From: Pseudomonas fluorescens
GTDB taxonomy: Bacteria; Pseudomonadota; Gammaproteobacteria; Pseudomonadales; Pseudomonadaceae
Assembly (NCBI RefSeq): GCF_005938625.1
Contig: NZ_VCNJ01000020.1
Coordinates: 1 to 64,000, forward strand
Length of the DNA stretch: 64,000 nt
Reading direction: 5' to 3'
Shown here in pieces: positions 1-7,991 of the stretch (its first letter is position 1; each line of letters opens with the position of its first letter). A program made the position numbers and the translations under genes. Below the pieces are notes generated by a model. The model was not told the origin of the DNA and searched no databases. It saw only the letters and a program-made list of their open reading frames with translations.

Positions 1-1
1 G

Positions 2-976
2 GGTCAGGTCTCCGGTATGCCTGTGGTGTTTCTGGAAGCCGATCGCCACAGCGACGATCGGGCACACGCGAAAACCTTCGAATGGGATGAGCTGAAAGAC
101 TTCTACGGCGGCGGCACGCTGGCCACCAAAGGCGTCAAGACGGCGGGCAACGAGACCTACGAACCGCCCTTTCGGGGAACGATCGCCATCAGCCAGAACG
201 CCGCCGTGGTGGCTCACGAAGCGATCATGACGCGCATCGTCAAGCTGCACTTTGTACGCCCAACCGTCACCCCGGAAAGCCGTGCGGCGGCTGACCAGTT
301 AAACGCACTGGACGGCGGCACCCTCAGCCACTTCCTGTTGCGCGCCGTGGGCAAGGAGTACGCGGTACTGGATTTGTTCGCCCAGCGCATGCCCGAATAC
401 GAAGCGAAGCTGCGCCGCCTGCACACGCATTGTTTTGCCTGCAGTACGGCCTATGTCAGCGACCAGGGCAACTGCACCAGTTGTGGTTATGACCTGCGCG
501 GCTACATCCGCGTGGAGCGCATCAGCAAGAACCACGCTCAGTTGCTTTCGCTACTCGATGCACTGCGCCTGATTCTGAAACTGGATGAGCCTCAAATAGC
601 CGCGACCCAGCGCCAAATCGTCCGCATGGCGATTGAGCGCCAGGCATCGATCAGCTCCGACCACCCGGCCGTTGCTGAATTCTGGGAAGTCTACGACTAC
701 CTCGAATCTCTCAACGATGACCCCTTGGTTGATCACAGCAGTGACCCGAGCGTCATCGCGATCAACCTCAACGAATTCAGCGAAAGAGCTGCTGAACACA
801 AACAGAAACTGGCGGACGTGGCCACCCTGCGTGACCTACTGAAAGAGTCCCGCTCGCACAAGTTTCTGGAAGCAAACAAGGCCGTACATAGCGCAGTCCG
901 CGCAGCCATTAACAGCAGGACACCCTTGGCGCCGGGTCGCCCTACCACGGTCAAGTGCTGGATCTTCAAAGCGTGA
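2..976 (+). CDS. Primase/helicase-like protein of the island, C-terminal part
   Basis: The frame is open to the left edge, so the ATG at 17 is probably not the true start and this is the C-terminal part of a larger protein. The segment ending PFRGTIAISQNAAV, followed by EAIMTRIVKL, resembles the late helicase motifs of phage/plasmid-type primase-helicases, where a reworked target is recognised as RG-x3-ISQNA. A zinc-ribbon candidate follows (CFAC, then CTSC, 15 residues apart). The rest is mostly helical with no recognised domain. The likely role is initiation of island replication; that is inferred from family resemblance and the adjacent integrase. A good ribosome binding site for the next gene begins just after the stop. 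Confidence 0.6.
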   Translation, partial: GQVSGMPVVFLEADRHSDDRAHAKTFEWDELKDFYGGGTLATKGVKTAGNETYEPPFRGTIAISQNAAVVAHEAIMTRIVKLHFVRPTVTPESRAAADQLNALDGGTLSHFLLRAVGKEYAVLDLFAQRMPEYEAKLRRLHTHCFACSTAYVSDQGNCTSCGYDLRGYIRVERISKNHAQLLSLLDALRLILKLDEPQIAATQRQIVRMAIERQASISSDHPAVAEFWEVYDYLESLNDDPLVDHSSDPSVIAINLNEFSERAAEHKQKLADVATLRDLLKESRSHKFLEANKAVHSAVRAAINSRTPLAPGRPTTVKCWIFKA

Positions 977-992
977 AAAGGAGGCTACACCG

Positions 993-1286
993 ATGCAAAT
1001 CCAAATCTTTATGGGCAATGCCGGCGACGGCAACACAAGCAAGCTGCAGGAGATCCAGAACCGGTTGGAAGGGATCGGCGAAAGCCAGCCGGTCATTCAG
1101 GCCGGTGCTTATGGGGTGGACGGACTGCTGCAGATTCTTGAGGTTCGTGCCGCAGGTGGCCAACGTGAAATCCTGGTGGACGCGTGCAGCCCACAGCAGA
1201 TTTTGAGCGTAATCGAATGGCAGTCCTGCACTGAGGAAGACCCGAAGTACGCCGACCTGATCATTCACCTGGCCCGCCAGGACTGA
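993..1286 (+). CDS. Island protein of unknown function, 97 aa
   Basis: A small soluble acidic protein starting MQIQIFMGNAGDGN. The AAAAGGAGG ribosome binding site lies 7 bases before the ATG, and the gene begins 16 bp after the primase-like gene, so the two are probably cotranscribed. There is no signal peptide, membrane segment or metal motif. I do not recognise the family. Its position between a replication gene and a PrtN-like regulator suggests an accessory role in island maintenance. Confidence 0.6.
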   Translation: MQIQIFMGNAGDGNTSKLQEIQNRLEGIGESQPVIQAGAYGVDGLLQILEVRAAGGQREILVDACSPQQILSVIEWQSCTEEDPKYADLIIHLARQD

Positions 1287-1352
1287 CGGAATAAAGAAGC
1301 GATGTCGAGGAGTTGCACCTCCCCGACATCAACCACCACCGAGGGCAACACC

Positions 1353-1649
1353 ATGGAAGTACAGCACCAAAGCAGCAGTGATTCGAAGGCTAACACACTC
1401 ATCAACGGTGACCCGCATGCTCGGCATCTGATGGCTATCAGAATCGTCGGTACAGCACTGTTTGATTACCAGGTGCGGAAAACCGAGGTAGCGCGGATCC
1501 GTCTCGAATGCCTTACCACTTTCGCCAAGGAATTGGGCGACATCGACGCGGCAGAGTTCGCTGTTGTCGCTCAACTACTGGCTGGCAGCTCAACAGCCAA
1601 CCTAACCCCGTTTGATCGACCTAACTCACTCGAAGGAATCGCACTATGA
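1353..1649 (+). CDS. Island protein of unknown function, 98 aa
   Basis: The ATG at 1353 is preferred over an in-frame start at 1302 because GAGGG lies just before it and the extra residues are low in complexity. The product is a small protein, helical in its middle part (LMAIRIVGTALFDYQ onward), with no recognised motif. Its end overlaps the start of the PrtN-family gene by 4 bases (ATGA-type overlap), so the two are translationally coupled. Function unknown. Confidence 0.55.
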   Translation: MEVQHQSSSDSKANTLINGDPHARHLMAIRIVGTALFDYQVRKTEVARIRLECLTTFAKELGDIDAAEFAVVAQLLAGSSTANLTPFDRPNSLEGIAL

Positions 1650-1921
1650 AAACGTTGTTTGTACTGATGGCTCAATACAATGGCCAAGTGGTAATTCCGC
1701 TGGATCGAGTGTGTCAGGATTATTTCACGCACCTGACAACAGACATGTTCCAACGCAAAGTGGGGGCCGGCCAGATAAAGCTCCCTATCACTCGCATGGA
1801 GCCGAGTCAGAAAAGCGCGAAAGGTATTCATATTGCAGACCTGTCGGCTTACCTGGATGAGCAGCGCGCTGCAGCAGTCAAAGAAAGTAACCAACTGAAT
1901 AGCGCGCCGCGCAGCAGTTAA
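1646..1921 (+). CDS. PrtN-family (pyocin activator-like) regulator
   Basis: The 91-residue product starts MKTLFVLMAQYNGQVVIPLD and contains LPITRMEPSQKSAKG and DLSAYLDEQR, the hallmark blocks of the PrtN family. PrtN of P. aeruginosa is the DNA-binding activator of pyocin genes. Small PrtN relatives are common next to tyrosine integrases in Pseudomonas islands, where a role as transcriptional switch or excisionase-like factor is plausible but inferred here. The gene is translationally coupled to the preceding unknown gene and converges on the integrase with a 1-base gap between stops. Family membership is secure; target genes are unknown. Confidence 0.85.
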   Translation: MKTLFVLMAQYNGQVVIPLDRVCQDYFTHLTTDMFQRKVGAGQIKLPITRMEPSQKSAKGIHIADLSAYLDEQRAAAVKESNQLNSAPRSS

Positions 1922-1922
1922 T

Positions 1923-3047
1923 TCACTTCAACGTTTTGGCGCCCAGCTTTACGGGCGCCTGCAGAATGCGCTCGAACCACTCCCAAGTTGCATAAACATC
2001 CCCTCGCCCGCGCAGGTGGGTATAACGGCGCATCGAGTTCCAATCTCGATGTCCCGACACACTCGCCACTCGCGGAATATCCCAGTCCATTTCGAAAAGC
2101 CGGCTGACGCCTTCGTGGCGCAGATCGTGAAAGTGCAAATCTGCGATGCCCAGGATTTTGCAGGCCCTTGTCCAGGACGTGGACACGGATTCAGCGCTGT
2201 AAGGAAAAATCTCAGGCAACACTTTAGGCATGGTCTGAAGTATCGCCCATGCTTCTGGCGGCAAATGACACCAGACGTCGTTACCGATCTTCTGGCCTGG
2301 ATTCTTCATGTCACGAACCAGCACCCGCTGGCCAGCTTCGTCCAAGTCATCCCATAGGATCCGAGTGATCTCTTCTTGCCTACGCGTGGAAAACAACGCG
2401 AAGCCAGTCAGCTTAAGCATGTTGATAGACGTTGGACGACGGGTTTGGATACTCCGGAAGTGCGAAAGCAGTTTGTCGAGTTCGTCCAGGGTTGGCCGGC
2501 GATCGCGCTCGCGGCTTTTCATGTTGTAACCGAGCTTTTTTAATACTCGGCGGGCGTCCACCATTGCATGCGGATCCACTTCATAACCCCAAGCGGGGCG
2601 AGCGATCGAGAGAACCGCGCCCAGGTGTGCGAGATCGTTGCCAGCGGTCTGGGGCTGAACACCCCCACCCTCCTTGCCCATGCGCCATAACGCATACTCG
2701 ACCAGGTGCTGGCTGCTTATATCTCTGTCGTTCAACCTTCCCAAGTAGGACTCGCTGATCGCCTTCAACGTGCCGAGCTTAGTTTTCCCGAGAGGGCGCG
2801 CCTTGGTCATTTCGGCCAAGTAGCGATCGATCATTTCCTTGATCGTCGCACCAGGTCGGTTCGCCCGCTCGATCGCACCTGGTTCGTCCAGCTCGGTTTC
2901 TCTTTTACGCACCCAAGCCTGTGCGGCCTGTTTTCGGGCGAAGGTCTGACTCTCTTGGTAAACTTGCACCCCATCGCGAAACAGGCGTATCTGTGCCGTG
3001 TAACTGGTGCTGCCGTCGGTGCGTTTCCGTGCTCTGATCGTGGCCAT
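1923..3047 (-). CDS. Tyrosine-type site-specific integrase (dusA class)
   Basis: The start at 3047 (MATIRARKRTDG, typical of this integrase class) is preferred over an upstream in-frame start at 3158 that would place dusA-proximal DNA in the protein. This gives 374 aa. The N-terminal part looks like an arm-binding and SAM-like core-binding region. The catalytic domain has the arginine block STRRQE (R222/R223), HDLRH at about 307 (His and Arg), SGHRD (H333) and the nucleophile Y342 in RRYTH. These are the full set for strand exchange, so the enzyme looks intact. It would integrate and excise the island at the dusA 5' end. TGGTACA repeats upstream of the gene are candidate arm sites. Confidence 0.92.
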   Translation of the reverse strand: MATIRARKRTDGSTSYTAQIRLFRDGVQVYQESQTFARKQAAQAWVRKRETELDEPGAIERANRPGATIKEMIDRYLAEMTKARPLGKTKLGTLKAISESYLGRLNDRDISSQHLVEYALWRMGKEGGGVQPQTAGNDLAHLGAVLSIARPAWGYEVDPHAMVDARRVLKKLGYNMKSRERDRRPTLDELDKLLSHFRSIQTRRPTSINMLKLTGFALFSTRRQEEITRILWDDLDEAGQRVLVRDMKNPGQKIGNDVWCHLPPEAWAILQTMPKVLPEIFPYSAESVSTSWTRACKILGIADLHFHDLRHEGVSRLFEMDWDIPRVASVSGHRDWNSMRRYTHLRGRGDVYATWEWFERILQAPVKLGAKTLK

Positions 3048-3054
3048 AGTCAAC

Positions 3055-3157
3055 TGGTACAATTGGAAAAGTGATTGGTACATTGTACCAACCGACCTTA
3101 GAAAACGCCTATTTACCCCCTGAAATCGGCCTAGAACACGTAGAGCAAAATGGTACA
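3055..3157. repeat. TGGTACA repeats between integrase and dusA
   Basis: TGGTACA occurs at 3055-3061, 3076-3082 and 3151-3157, and in inverted form (TGTACCA) at 3084-3090. The middle pair makes the perfect 15-bp palindrome TGGTACATTGTACCA (3076-3090). The cluster lies immediately upstream of the integrase start and inside the presumed island end. That is where arm-type integrase sites or an operator controlling integrase transcription are expected. The repeats are visible; the role is inferred. Confidence 0.5.
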
Positions 3158-4160
3158 TAAATCAGCTACATACCCAACAAACACCGACTCTACGCTGTCT
3201 AGAAGGTTCTCCGTTGCGCCCATGATGGATTGGACCGACCGTCACTGCCGTTTCTTCCTACGCCTTCTATCGAAGAACGCCCTGCTCTACACCGAAATGG
3301 TCACCACCGGCGCGCTGCTCAACGGCGATCACGAACGTTTCCTCCGTCACAACGAAGCCGAGCACCCGCTCGCGTTGCAGTTGGGCGGTAGCGTTCCGTT
3401 GGACTTGGCCGCCTGCGCCCGCATGGCCCAGGAACACGGTTACGACGAAGTGAACTTGAACGTCGGCTGCCCAAGCGATCGTGTGCAGAACAACATGATC
3501 GGCGCGTGCCTGATGGGTCATCCGCAACTGGTGGCGGATTGTGTGAAGGCGATGCAAGACGCGGTGTCGATTCCAGTAACGGTAAAGCACCGCATCGGCA
3601 TCAACGGTCGGGACAGTTACGCGGAGCTGTGTGATTTCGTCGGCACAGTCCGCGATGCCGGGTGCACCAGTTTTACCGTGCATGCGCGGATTGCGATTCT
3701 GGAGGGGTTGTCGCCGAAGGAGAATCGTGACATTCCGCCGTTGCGCTATGACGTGGCGGCGCAGCTGAAGGCGGATTTTCCGGAGTTGGAGATTGTGCTG
3801 AATGGCGGGATCAAGACGATGGAGGCTTGTCATGAGCATTTGCAGACGTTTGACGGTGTGATGTTGGGGCGTGAGGCTTATCACAATCCGTATTTGCTGG
3901 CGGAGGTGGATCAGCAGTTGTTCGGCAGTTCGGCGCCGGTGATCAGCCGGGCTGAGGCGTTGGCGCAGTTGCGTCCTTATATAGCCGAGCATTTGCAGGC
4001 CGGTGGGGCGATGCATCACATCACGCGCCATGTGCTGGGCCTGGGCACGGGGTTCCCGGGGGCGCGTAAATTCCGTCAATTGTTGTCGGTGGATATTCAC
4101 AAGGCCAAGGATCCGTTGGCGTTGCTGGATCAGGCTGCCGAGTTGCTTGAAGGTCGTTGA
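3150..4160 (+). CDS. dusA: tRNA-dihydrouridine(20/20a) synthase DusA
   Basis: A flavoprotein that reduces specific uridines in the tRNA D-loop. The 336-residue product carries the FMN-binding start (RRFSVAPMMDWTDRH, residues 18-32), LQLGGSVP at 77-84 and the catalytic cysteine C107 in NVGCPSD, followed by KHRIGI. The conserved part is complete. The first 17 residues (MVHKSATYPTNT...) are not typical and are probably encoded by the island, which replaced the original 5' end. The ribosome binding site before 3150 is weak, so expression may depend on an island-borne promoter; an internal start near 3222 would remove essential residues and is unlikely. Confidence 0.95.
   Translation: MVHKSATYPTNTDSTLSRRFSVAPMMDWTDRHCRFFLRLLSKNALLYTEMVTTGALLNGDHERFLRHNEAEHPLALQLGGSVPLDLAACARMAQEHGYDEVNLNVGCPSDRVQNNMIGACLMGHPQLVADCVKAMQDAVSIPVTVKHRIGINGRDSYAELCDFVGTVRDAGCTSFTVHARIAILEGLSPKENRDIPPLRYDVAAQLKADFPELEIVLNGGIKTMEACHEHLQTFDGVMLGREAYHNPYLLAEVDQQLFGSSAPVISRAEALAQLRPYIAEHLQAGGAMHHITRHVLGLGTGFPGARKFRQLLSVDIHKAKDPLALLDQAAELLEGR
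3215..3260 (+). other. Probable attachment site region within the dusA 5' end
   Basis: This segment encodes the conserved DusA block APMMDWTDRHCRFF, the known target of dusA-specific integrases. Upstream sequence encodes a nonconserved N-terminus, so the crossover probably falls at or just upstream of this block. A matching direct repeat should exist at the other island end, outside the window. The precise core cannot be fixed from one end. Confidence 0.5.
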
Positions 4161-4187
4161 TTGATGGTTTGAATGTGCGGGTGACGC

Positions 4188-4607
4188 ATGAGCGTTGCCC
4201 GGTGTTTTGTTGTACTGACAGGATGTCTTTTGTTTATGCCCGCGTTTACTTTTCCTGCTTTCAAGCGTTTCACCCTTCTCGCCTTGTTCAGCTTCACTTC
4301 CGACGTTTATGCGCACTGCGATGGCTTTTGCATGGGCCGTACTGATACGCCGTGGGAGGTGACGCAGTTTTCCGGCTTCACCTTGGTGTCTTTAATCCTC
4401 GCACCTATTTCGACTAGCCAGGAAACGACCGACAGCCATAAACGTGTTTACTCTGCCGAAGAACAAGAAGACGCGCGACTCTATCTGGCCAGCGACGGCA
4501 TGCTGCAGGCCGCGTATTTCACCTCGGCCTTGCAGCGCTTTCGCCAGGAGTCGTCGGATTCGACATTAAACGATCTCGCCGTCGCGGCGTTGATCAGCGC
4601 TCAGTGA
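4188..4607 (+). CDS. Small exported protein, probably DUF2388 family
   Basis: The N-terminus has a hydrophobic signal-like segment ending ...SDVYA. An internal Met at 4236 would give a more usual signal peptide, so the start is uncertain. The C-terminal part (EEQEDARLYLASDGMLQAAYFTSAL then RFRQ) resembles the DUF2388 pattern of short periplasmic Pseudomonas proteins, in which an Asp-Ala pair precedes a conserved L/F-V/L-A-S-x-G block. Function is unknown in the family. The gene is convergent with uppP, and its stop directly abuts the end of uppP. Confidence 0.55.
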   Translation: MSVARCFVVLTGCLLFMPAFTFPAFKRFTLLALFSFTSDVYAHCDGFCMGRTDTPWEVTQFSGFTLVSLILAPISTSQETTDSHKRVYSAEEQEDARLYLASDGMLQAAYFTSALQRFRQESSDSTLNDLAVAALISAQ

Positions 4608-5441
4608 TCAGGCGGCCGCTGCGGCAGTCCAGTTGACCCAGCCAAACAGCCACGTCGCAAGAATCAACAAACCAAACGCGATCCGATACCAGGCGAATGC
4701 GGCGTAGCTGTGGTTGGCAATAAACTTGAGCAGGCCGCGTACGGCGATCATCGCGAAGATGAACGCGGTGACGAAGCCGAGGGCGAAGACTGGCAGGTCG
4801 TTGGGCTGGAACAGTTCGCGGTATTTGTAGCCGGAGTACACGGCGGCGCCGACCATGGTCGGCATGGCGAGGAAGAACGAGAACTCGGTGGCGGCTTTGC
4901 GCGACAGACCGAAGAGCAGACCGCCGATGATGGTTGAGCCGGAGCGCGAGGTGCCGGGAATCATCGCCAGGCATTGTACGAAACCGACTTTCAGTGCGTG
5001 AGACCAGCGCATGTCGTCGACGTGTTCGACGCTGATCACATGGCTGCGCTGTTCGGCCCACAACATAATGATGCCGCCGACGACCAGTGCGACGGCGACG
5101 GTGATCGGGTTAAACAGGTATTCGTGGATGGCGTCGGCGAACAATACACCCAAGACCACGGCGGGGAGAAAGGCGATCAGCAAGTTGAGGGTGAAGCGTT
5201 GGGCATTACGTTCGGTGGGCAGGCCTTTGATGATGTCGAAGATCTTCGGTCGAAACTCCCAGACGACGGCAAGAATGGCACCCAGTTGAATAATGATGTT
5301 GAACGCCATGGCGCGTTCGCCGCCGAATTCCAGCAGGTCGGCGACGATGATCTGGTGGCCGGTACTCGAGATCGGCAAGAACTCGGTCAGGCCTTCTACC
5401 GCACCTAATATCAACACCTGGAAAAGGGTCCAGAAATCCAT
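4608..5441 (-). CDS. uppP: Undecaprenyl-diphosphatase UppP (BacA)
   Basis: A 277-residue membrane enzyme that dephosphorylates undecaprenyl diphosphate, recycling the lipid carrier used for peptidoglycan and exopolysaccharide. The start at 5441 ([17 protein letters not shown]) is set by GGAGG just upstream; the longer open frame to 5543 has an atypical Cys-rich extension. The active-site motifs [14 protein letters not shown] (near the N-terminus) and GTSRSGST are present, along with many membrane segments, at the usual length. It recycles the same carrier that the nearby exopolysaccharide pathway consumes, although it is a general housekeeping gene. Confidence 0.95.
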   Translation of the reverse strand: MDFWTLFQVLILGAVEGLTEFLPISSTGHQIIVADLLEFGGERAMAFNIIIQLGAILAVVWEFRPKIFDIIKGLPTERNAQRFTLNLLIAFLPAVVLGVLFADAIHEYLFNPITVAVALVVGGIIMLWAEQRSHVISVEHVDDMRWSHALKVGFVQCLAMIPGTSRSGSTIIGGLLFGLSRKAATEFSFFLAMPTMVGAAVYSGYKYRELFQPNDLPVFALGFVTAFIFAMIAVRGLLKFIANHSYAAFAWYRIAFGLLILATWLFGWVNWTAAAAA

Positions 5442-5880
5442 TAATCCTCCGTCAGAGCGCTCTTGGCGAGCGACCGGGTAATAACACTCAGGGGTTGAGT
5501 ATCTGCAGTGACACCATTGACATACATAAACGCAAAAGTTCATCAGCCATAAAGATTACGTCTTATTAAAAGACACACTCAAGCCATGTTAGTAATCGTC
5601 GGCCGACGAACTACGCAGAAAATACTTAGGCCTTTTTTCAGAAAAAAGTTGCTCCGGCAATAAAGTGTGATCAATATCACATTATGCAGAGATGGCCAGA
5701 CAGTGGCAGATGGACATAGACAAAGCCATCGCAATAAGCTCAAAATAGTGGCACCATTGCATATCGCCACCATCTAAGCAGTAGTTCACCCCTCCGAGAA
5801 AATCAACTAAAAGCTTGAAAAGCTTAATTATTGTTAGAAAACTCGGGAGCCACGTCTAAAAATCGCGTGAATGTTACCAA
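5442..5880. other. AT-rich intergenic region before the regulators
   Basis: This gap is distinctly richer in A+T than its flanks. It contains an imperfect palindrome GTCTTATTAAAAGAC (5560-5574) and a GTGGC...GCCAC inverted pair near 5745-5767. No convincing gene is seen; a 64-codon minus-strand open frame lacks a ribosome binding site. The gap must hold the uppP promoter and probably that of the following regulator. Confidence 0.4.
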
Positions 5881-5919
5881 TTGTCAGTCACAGATGAGAA
5901 CCTGTGCTTTAACATCCCG

Positions 5920-6687
5920 ATGTCAGCACTTAATTCGAGTCAATGCATGATGCTCTCAGGGAACTTAGCGACTAGAAGCCCGCGCCCGACAAACGACGAA
6001 CCCGGTGTTCTTACTCTGGGTCGCACCCGTGGCGTGGCTGAACATTTCAAAGCGCTAGTCGCCCAGCATTTACGCACTGATATGGCGCTCGAAGCCAATG
6101 CGTACACTAGTTCATCTCAGTTGAATGAACAGTCTGGTTCGTATCGAGCGATCTTTCTGGTTATCGACAGCCCACAGGCCCTCGAAGACAATCTGGCGCT
6201 GGTCGAGAACCTGCGCAGCGACAACTTGAAGCCGATCATTTGCGCGGTCATCACCGGTCGCGGCGCCTTCAACAAGATCAAATATTATCTGGCTGGCGCG
6301 GATGTTTGTATCAAGCTCAATACCCTTTCCGACGATGGCGCCGAGTTGCTGGGCGAGTTCTTCAACAGTGAAGAATGGCAACGCGATATCGATCTGACGC
6401 TTGATCCGACCCGTATCTGCCTGATGGGCACCAGCAAGAAACTCGATATCTCGTTTGCCGAAATGAAGATCCTCGAAGCCTTCGCGCAAACCAGTAATCA
6501 CATTCTGAGCCATGATGAAATTGCCAGCATCATGGGCCTCAATACCAATTTCTACGACCCTCGCGCACTGGAGAAATCAATCAGTCGCTTGCGTGGAAAA
6601 ATCAAGGACATGTATGGTACAAACGCGATTCAGAGCATTCGCGGCTATGGCTATCGCCTGCTGCGGGGTCTGATATCGACTGCCTGA
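5920..6687 (+). CDS. OmpR-type winged-helix regulator with a degenerate receiver
   Basis: The C-terminal 95 residues form an OmpR/PhoB-type winged helix, with RALEKSISRLRGKIK as recognition-helix region and IRGYGYRLL as wing. The middle (AIFLVIDSPQ ... ICAVITGRG ... AGADVCIKL) follows the receiver-domain pattern: an Asp after beta-3, a Thr after beta-4 and a Lys after beta-5. The paired acidic residues normally ending beta-1 are replaced (VLTLGRTRG), so normal Mg-dependent phosphorylation is unlikely. No kinase gene is adjacent. The start is uncertain: an ATG at 5920 is given, and an in-frame TTG at 5881 is possible. It lies ahead of the exopolysaccharide locus and may regulate it. Confidence 0.75.
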   Translation: MSALNSSQCMMLSGNLATRSPRPTNDEPGVLTLGRTRGVAEHFKALVAQHLRTDMALEANAYTSSSQLNEQSGSYRAIFLVIDSPQALEDNLALVENLRSDNLKPIICAVITGRGAFNKIKYYLAGADVCIKLNTLSDDGAELLGEFFNSEEWQRDIDLTLDPTRICLMGTSKKLDISFAEMKILEAFAQTSNHILSHDEIASIMGLNTNFYDPRALEKSISRLRGKIKDMYGTNAIQSIRGYGYRLLRGLISTA

Positions 6688-6732
6688 CTCTCGGGCAGCC
6701 ATCCCTTTTGCATACGTACGAAGGATCGTCTG

Positions 6733-6828
6733 ATGCAACCATATCGTTCCAATTCTGCTTCACGCCTGTTTGAAATCAAGCAATTGAATGAGCGCGACAA
6801 CACGACCCATAACAATAAAACTCCATAA
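6733..6828 (+). CDS. Possible 31-residue peptide
   Basis: An ATG preceded by AAGGA at nine bases opens a 31-codon frame (MQPYRSNSASRLFEIK...) in the gap between the two regulators. It is polar, with no membrane segment. It may be a leader peptide affecting the downstream regulator or a chance frame; only the ribosome binding site supports it. Confidence 0.25.
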   Translation: MQPYRSNSASRLFEIKQLNERDNTTHNNKTP

Positions 6829-6966
6829 CATAGCAGCAGATCGAGTGGAATTTATCGAGGGCCATTCTTGGGCCCAGACCCTGCCTATCGATTACTTCCG
6901 AGGAAGTCATTGCTCGCCTGCCGATTTATCTTTTAGCCAATTTTGGTATGTATTCAGGAGAGAGAC

Positions 6967-7599
6967 ATGGAAACTAGTACAACCCTCCCAAGGAAATATT
7001 TTGTTGTCGTGACTCACAGTACAACGTCGCAACGCGAACTGGAGAGCATGCTGTCCAGTGAACGTTTCAATTCGTTTGAAGGGGTTGATTCGCCCTCTTC
7101 CGCTCCAATGGTGATGGAGTTCACATATCCAAGCATCAGTCGAAAAAATGCCCCGCGCAGTATTGAACACGATACTCAGCGAATATTGGCCACGCTCGAG
7201 TCCGAATGGCGCGCTGCGCAATCGGCCAATCCTTTCCAGAATGTCCCGGCAATCACCGGGGAAACCCGCAGCATGCCGCCTGCCATTGAAGGTGATATGC
7301 CTGGCAATGAAACCTGGCATCTTGACCCGACTCAGGGCGCACTGGTCAAAGAGGGTGTCGAAATCAATCTGACTGGCCTGGAAACAGCATTGGTCAGAAA
7401 AATGCTCAGCCATGAAGAGCGTGTTGTCAGTCGTGACGAGCTGATCCTCAGCATCGGTCGAGAACCGGAACAATATCGCGGTCTGGAAATGTGCCTGAGT
7501 CGCCTGCAAGACAAATTCAAAAGCGCCAGTAATGGAGAGCGACTGTTTCGTGCCGTCAGAAACCGTGGTTATTGCCTGATTCAGGAAATCGTCGCGTAA
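6967..7599 (+). CDS. Orphan winged-helix regulator, 210 aa, no receiver motifs
   Basis: The start at 6967 is set by AGGAGAGAG just upstream. The C-terminal half (from about residue 115) is an OmpR-type winged helix: VEINLTGLETALVRKML, RDELILSIG, GLEMCLSRLQDKFK and the wing VRNRGYCL. The N-terminal half (YFVVVTHSTTSQREL...) starts like a beta-alpha unit but shows none of the receiver phosphorylation residues. It resembles the preceding regulator in the DNA-binding part (LE-x2-[IL]SRL), suggesting an old duplication. The only downstream gene on this strand is the priming transferase, so control of exopolysaccharide synthesis is a reasonable inference. Confidence 0.75.
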   Translation: METSTTLPRKYFVVVTHSTTSQRELESMLSSERFNSFEGVDSPSSAPMVMEFTYPSISRKNAPRSIEHDTQRILATLESEWRAAQSANPFQNVPAITGETRSMPPAIEGDMPGNETWHLDPTQGALVKEGVEINLTGLETALVRKMLSHEERVVSRDELILSIGREPEQYRGLEMCLSRLQDKFKSASNGERLFRAVRNRGYCLIQEIVA

Positions 7600-7991
7600 C
7601 CCCGCAAGACTTCCACGAACAGAACAAACAGACAAAAGTGCGATTACAAAAACAACAAGAGCACTCTGTTTGGCATCATTTCCCTCCTTGAACTAAAAAC
7701 TCCCTGCCTCCACCCCTCCAACAGTAACAAATACAACATCATTTATTCACCCCCTCCTCTACGACCTTTTCTAACACCCTTCTATTTAATTATTAAAAAG
7801 TTGGCACTGTGCCATCTTGTTAGAACTCGTCAGACACCATTCCAGCCAATAACTTAGTCTATTGACTGACGACAGTTCGGCATATCGATGTTGTTACCTC
7901 AGGACACTCGTTAAAACAAAAACAATAAGTCTGCATAACAACTCGGTTTTCAACTGTTGAAACCTGAATGGACGTCTTTTGGGGATACCGT
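7600..7991. promoter_or_regulatory. Promoter region before the priming transferase
   Basis: An AT-rich gap of about 390 bases with no convincing gene. It contains the 13-bp palindrome TGGCACTGTGCCA (7802-7814), a plausible regulator site. Spacing of GG and GC does not fit a sigma-54 promoter. The promoter of the priming transferase gene must lie here. Confidence 0.4.

Larger units (their letters stand above)
1..3216. mobile_element. End of a dusA-integrated genomic island
   Basis: This stretch holds a primase/helicase-like fragment, two unknown small genes, a PrtN-family regulator and a tyrosine integrase. The integrase is transcribed away from dusA and lies next to its 5' end. Islands and prophages inserted in the 5' part of dusA, with the integrase at that junction, are an established class. 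Here dusA starts directly after the integrase promoter region and its first codons differ from the usual chromosomal N-terminus, as expected when the element supplies a new 5' end. The other end lies left of the window, so size and cargo are unknown. The exact boundary within about 3090-3260 is inferred. Confidence 0.8.

Noticed and set aside
5579..5773. A 64-codon minus-strand open frame in the AT-rich gap
   Set aside because: No ribosome binding site, and a Cys/Leu/Arg-rich sequence with no plausible fold; it lies in a likely promoter region.
6788..7012. A 74-codon frame overlapping the second regulator
   Set aside because: No ribosome binding site, and it overlaps the well-supported start at 6967.
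7802..7814. TGGCAC as a sigma-54 promoter before the priming transferase
   Set aside because: The GG-N10-GC spacing is not met; kept only as a palindrome.
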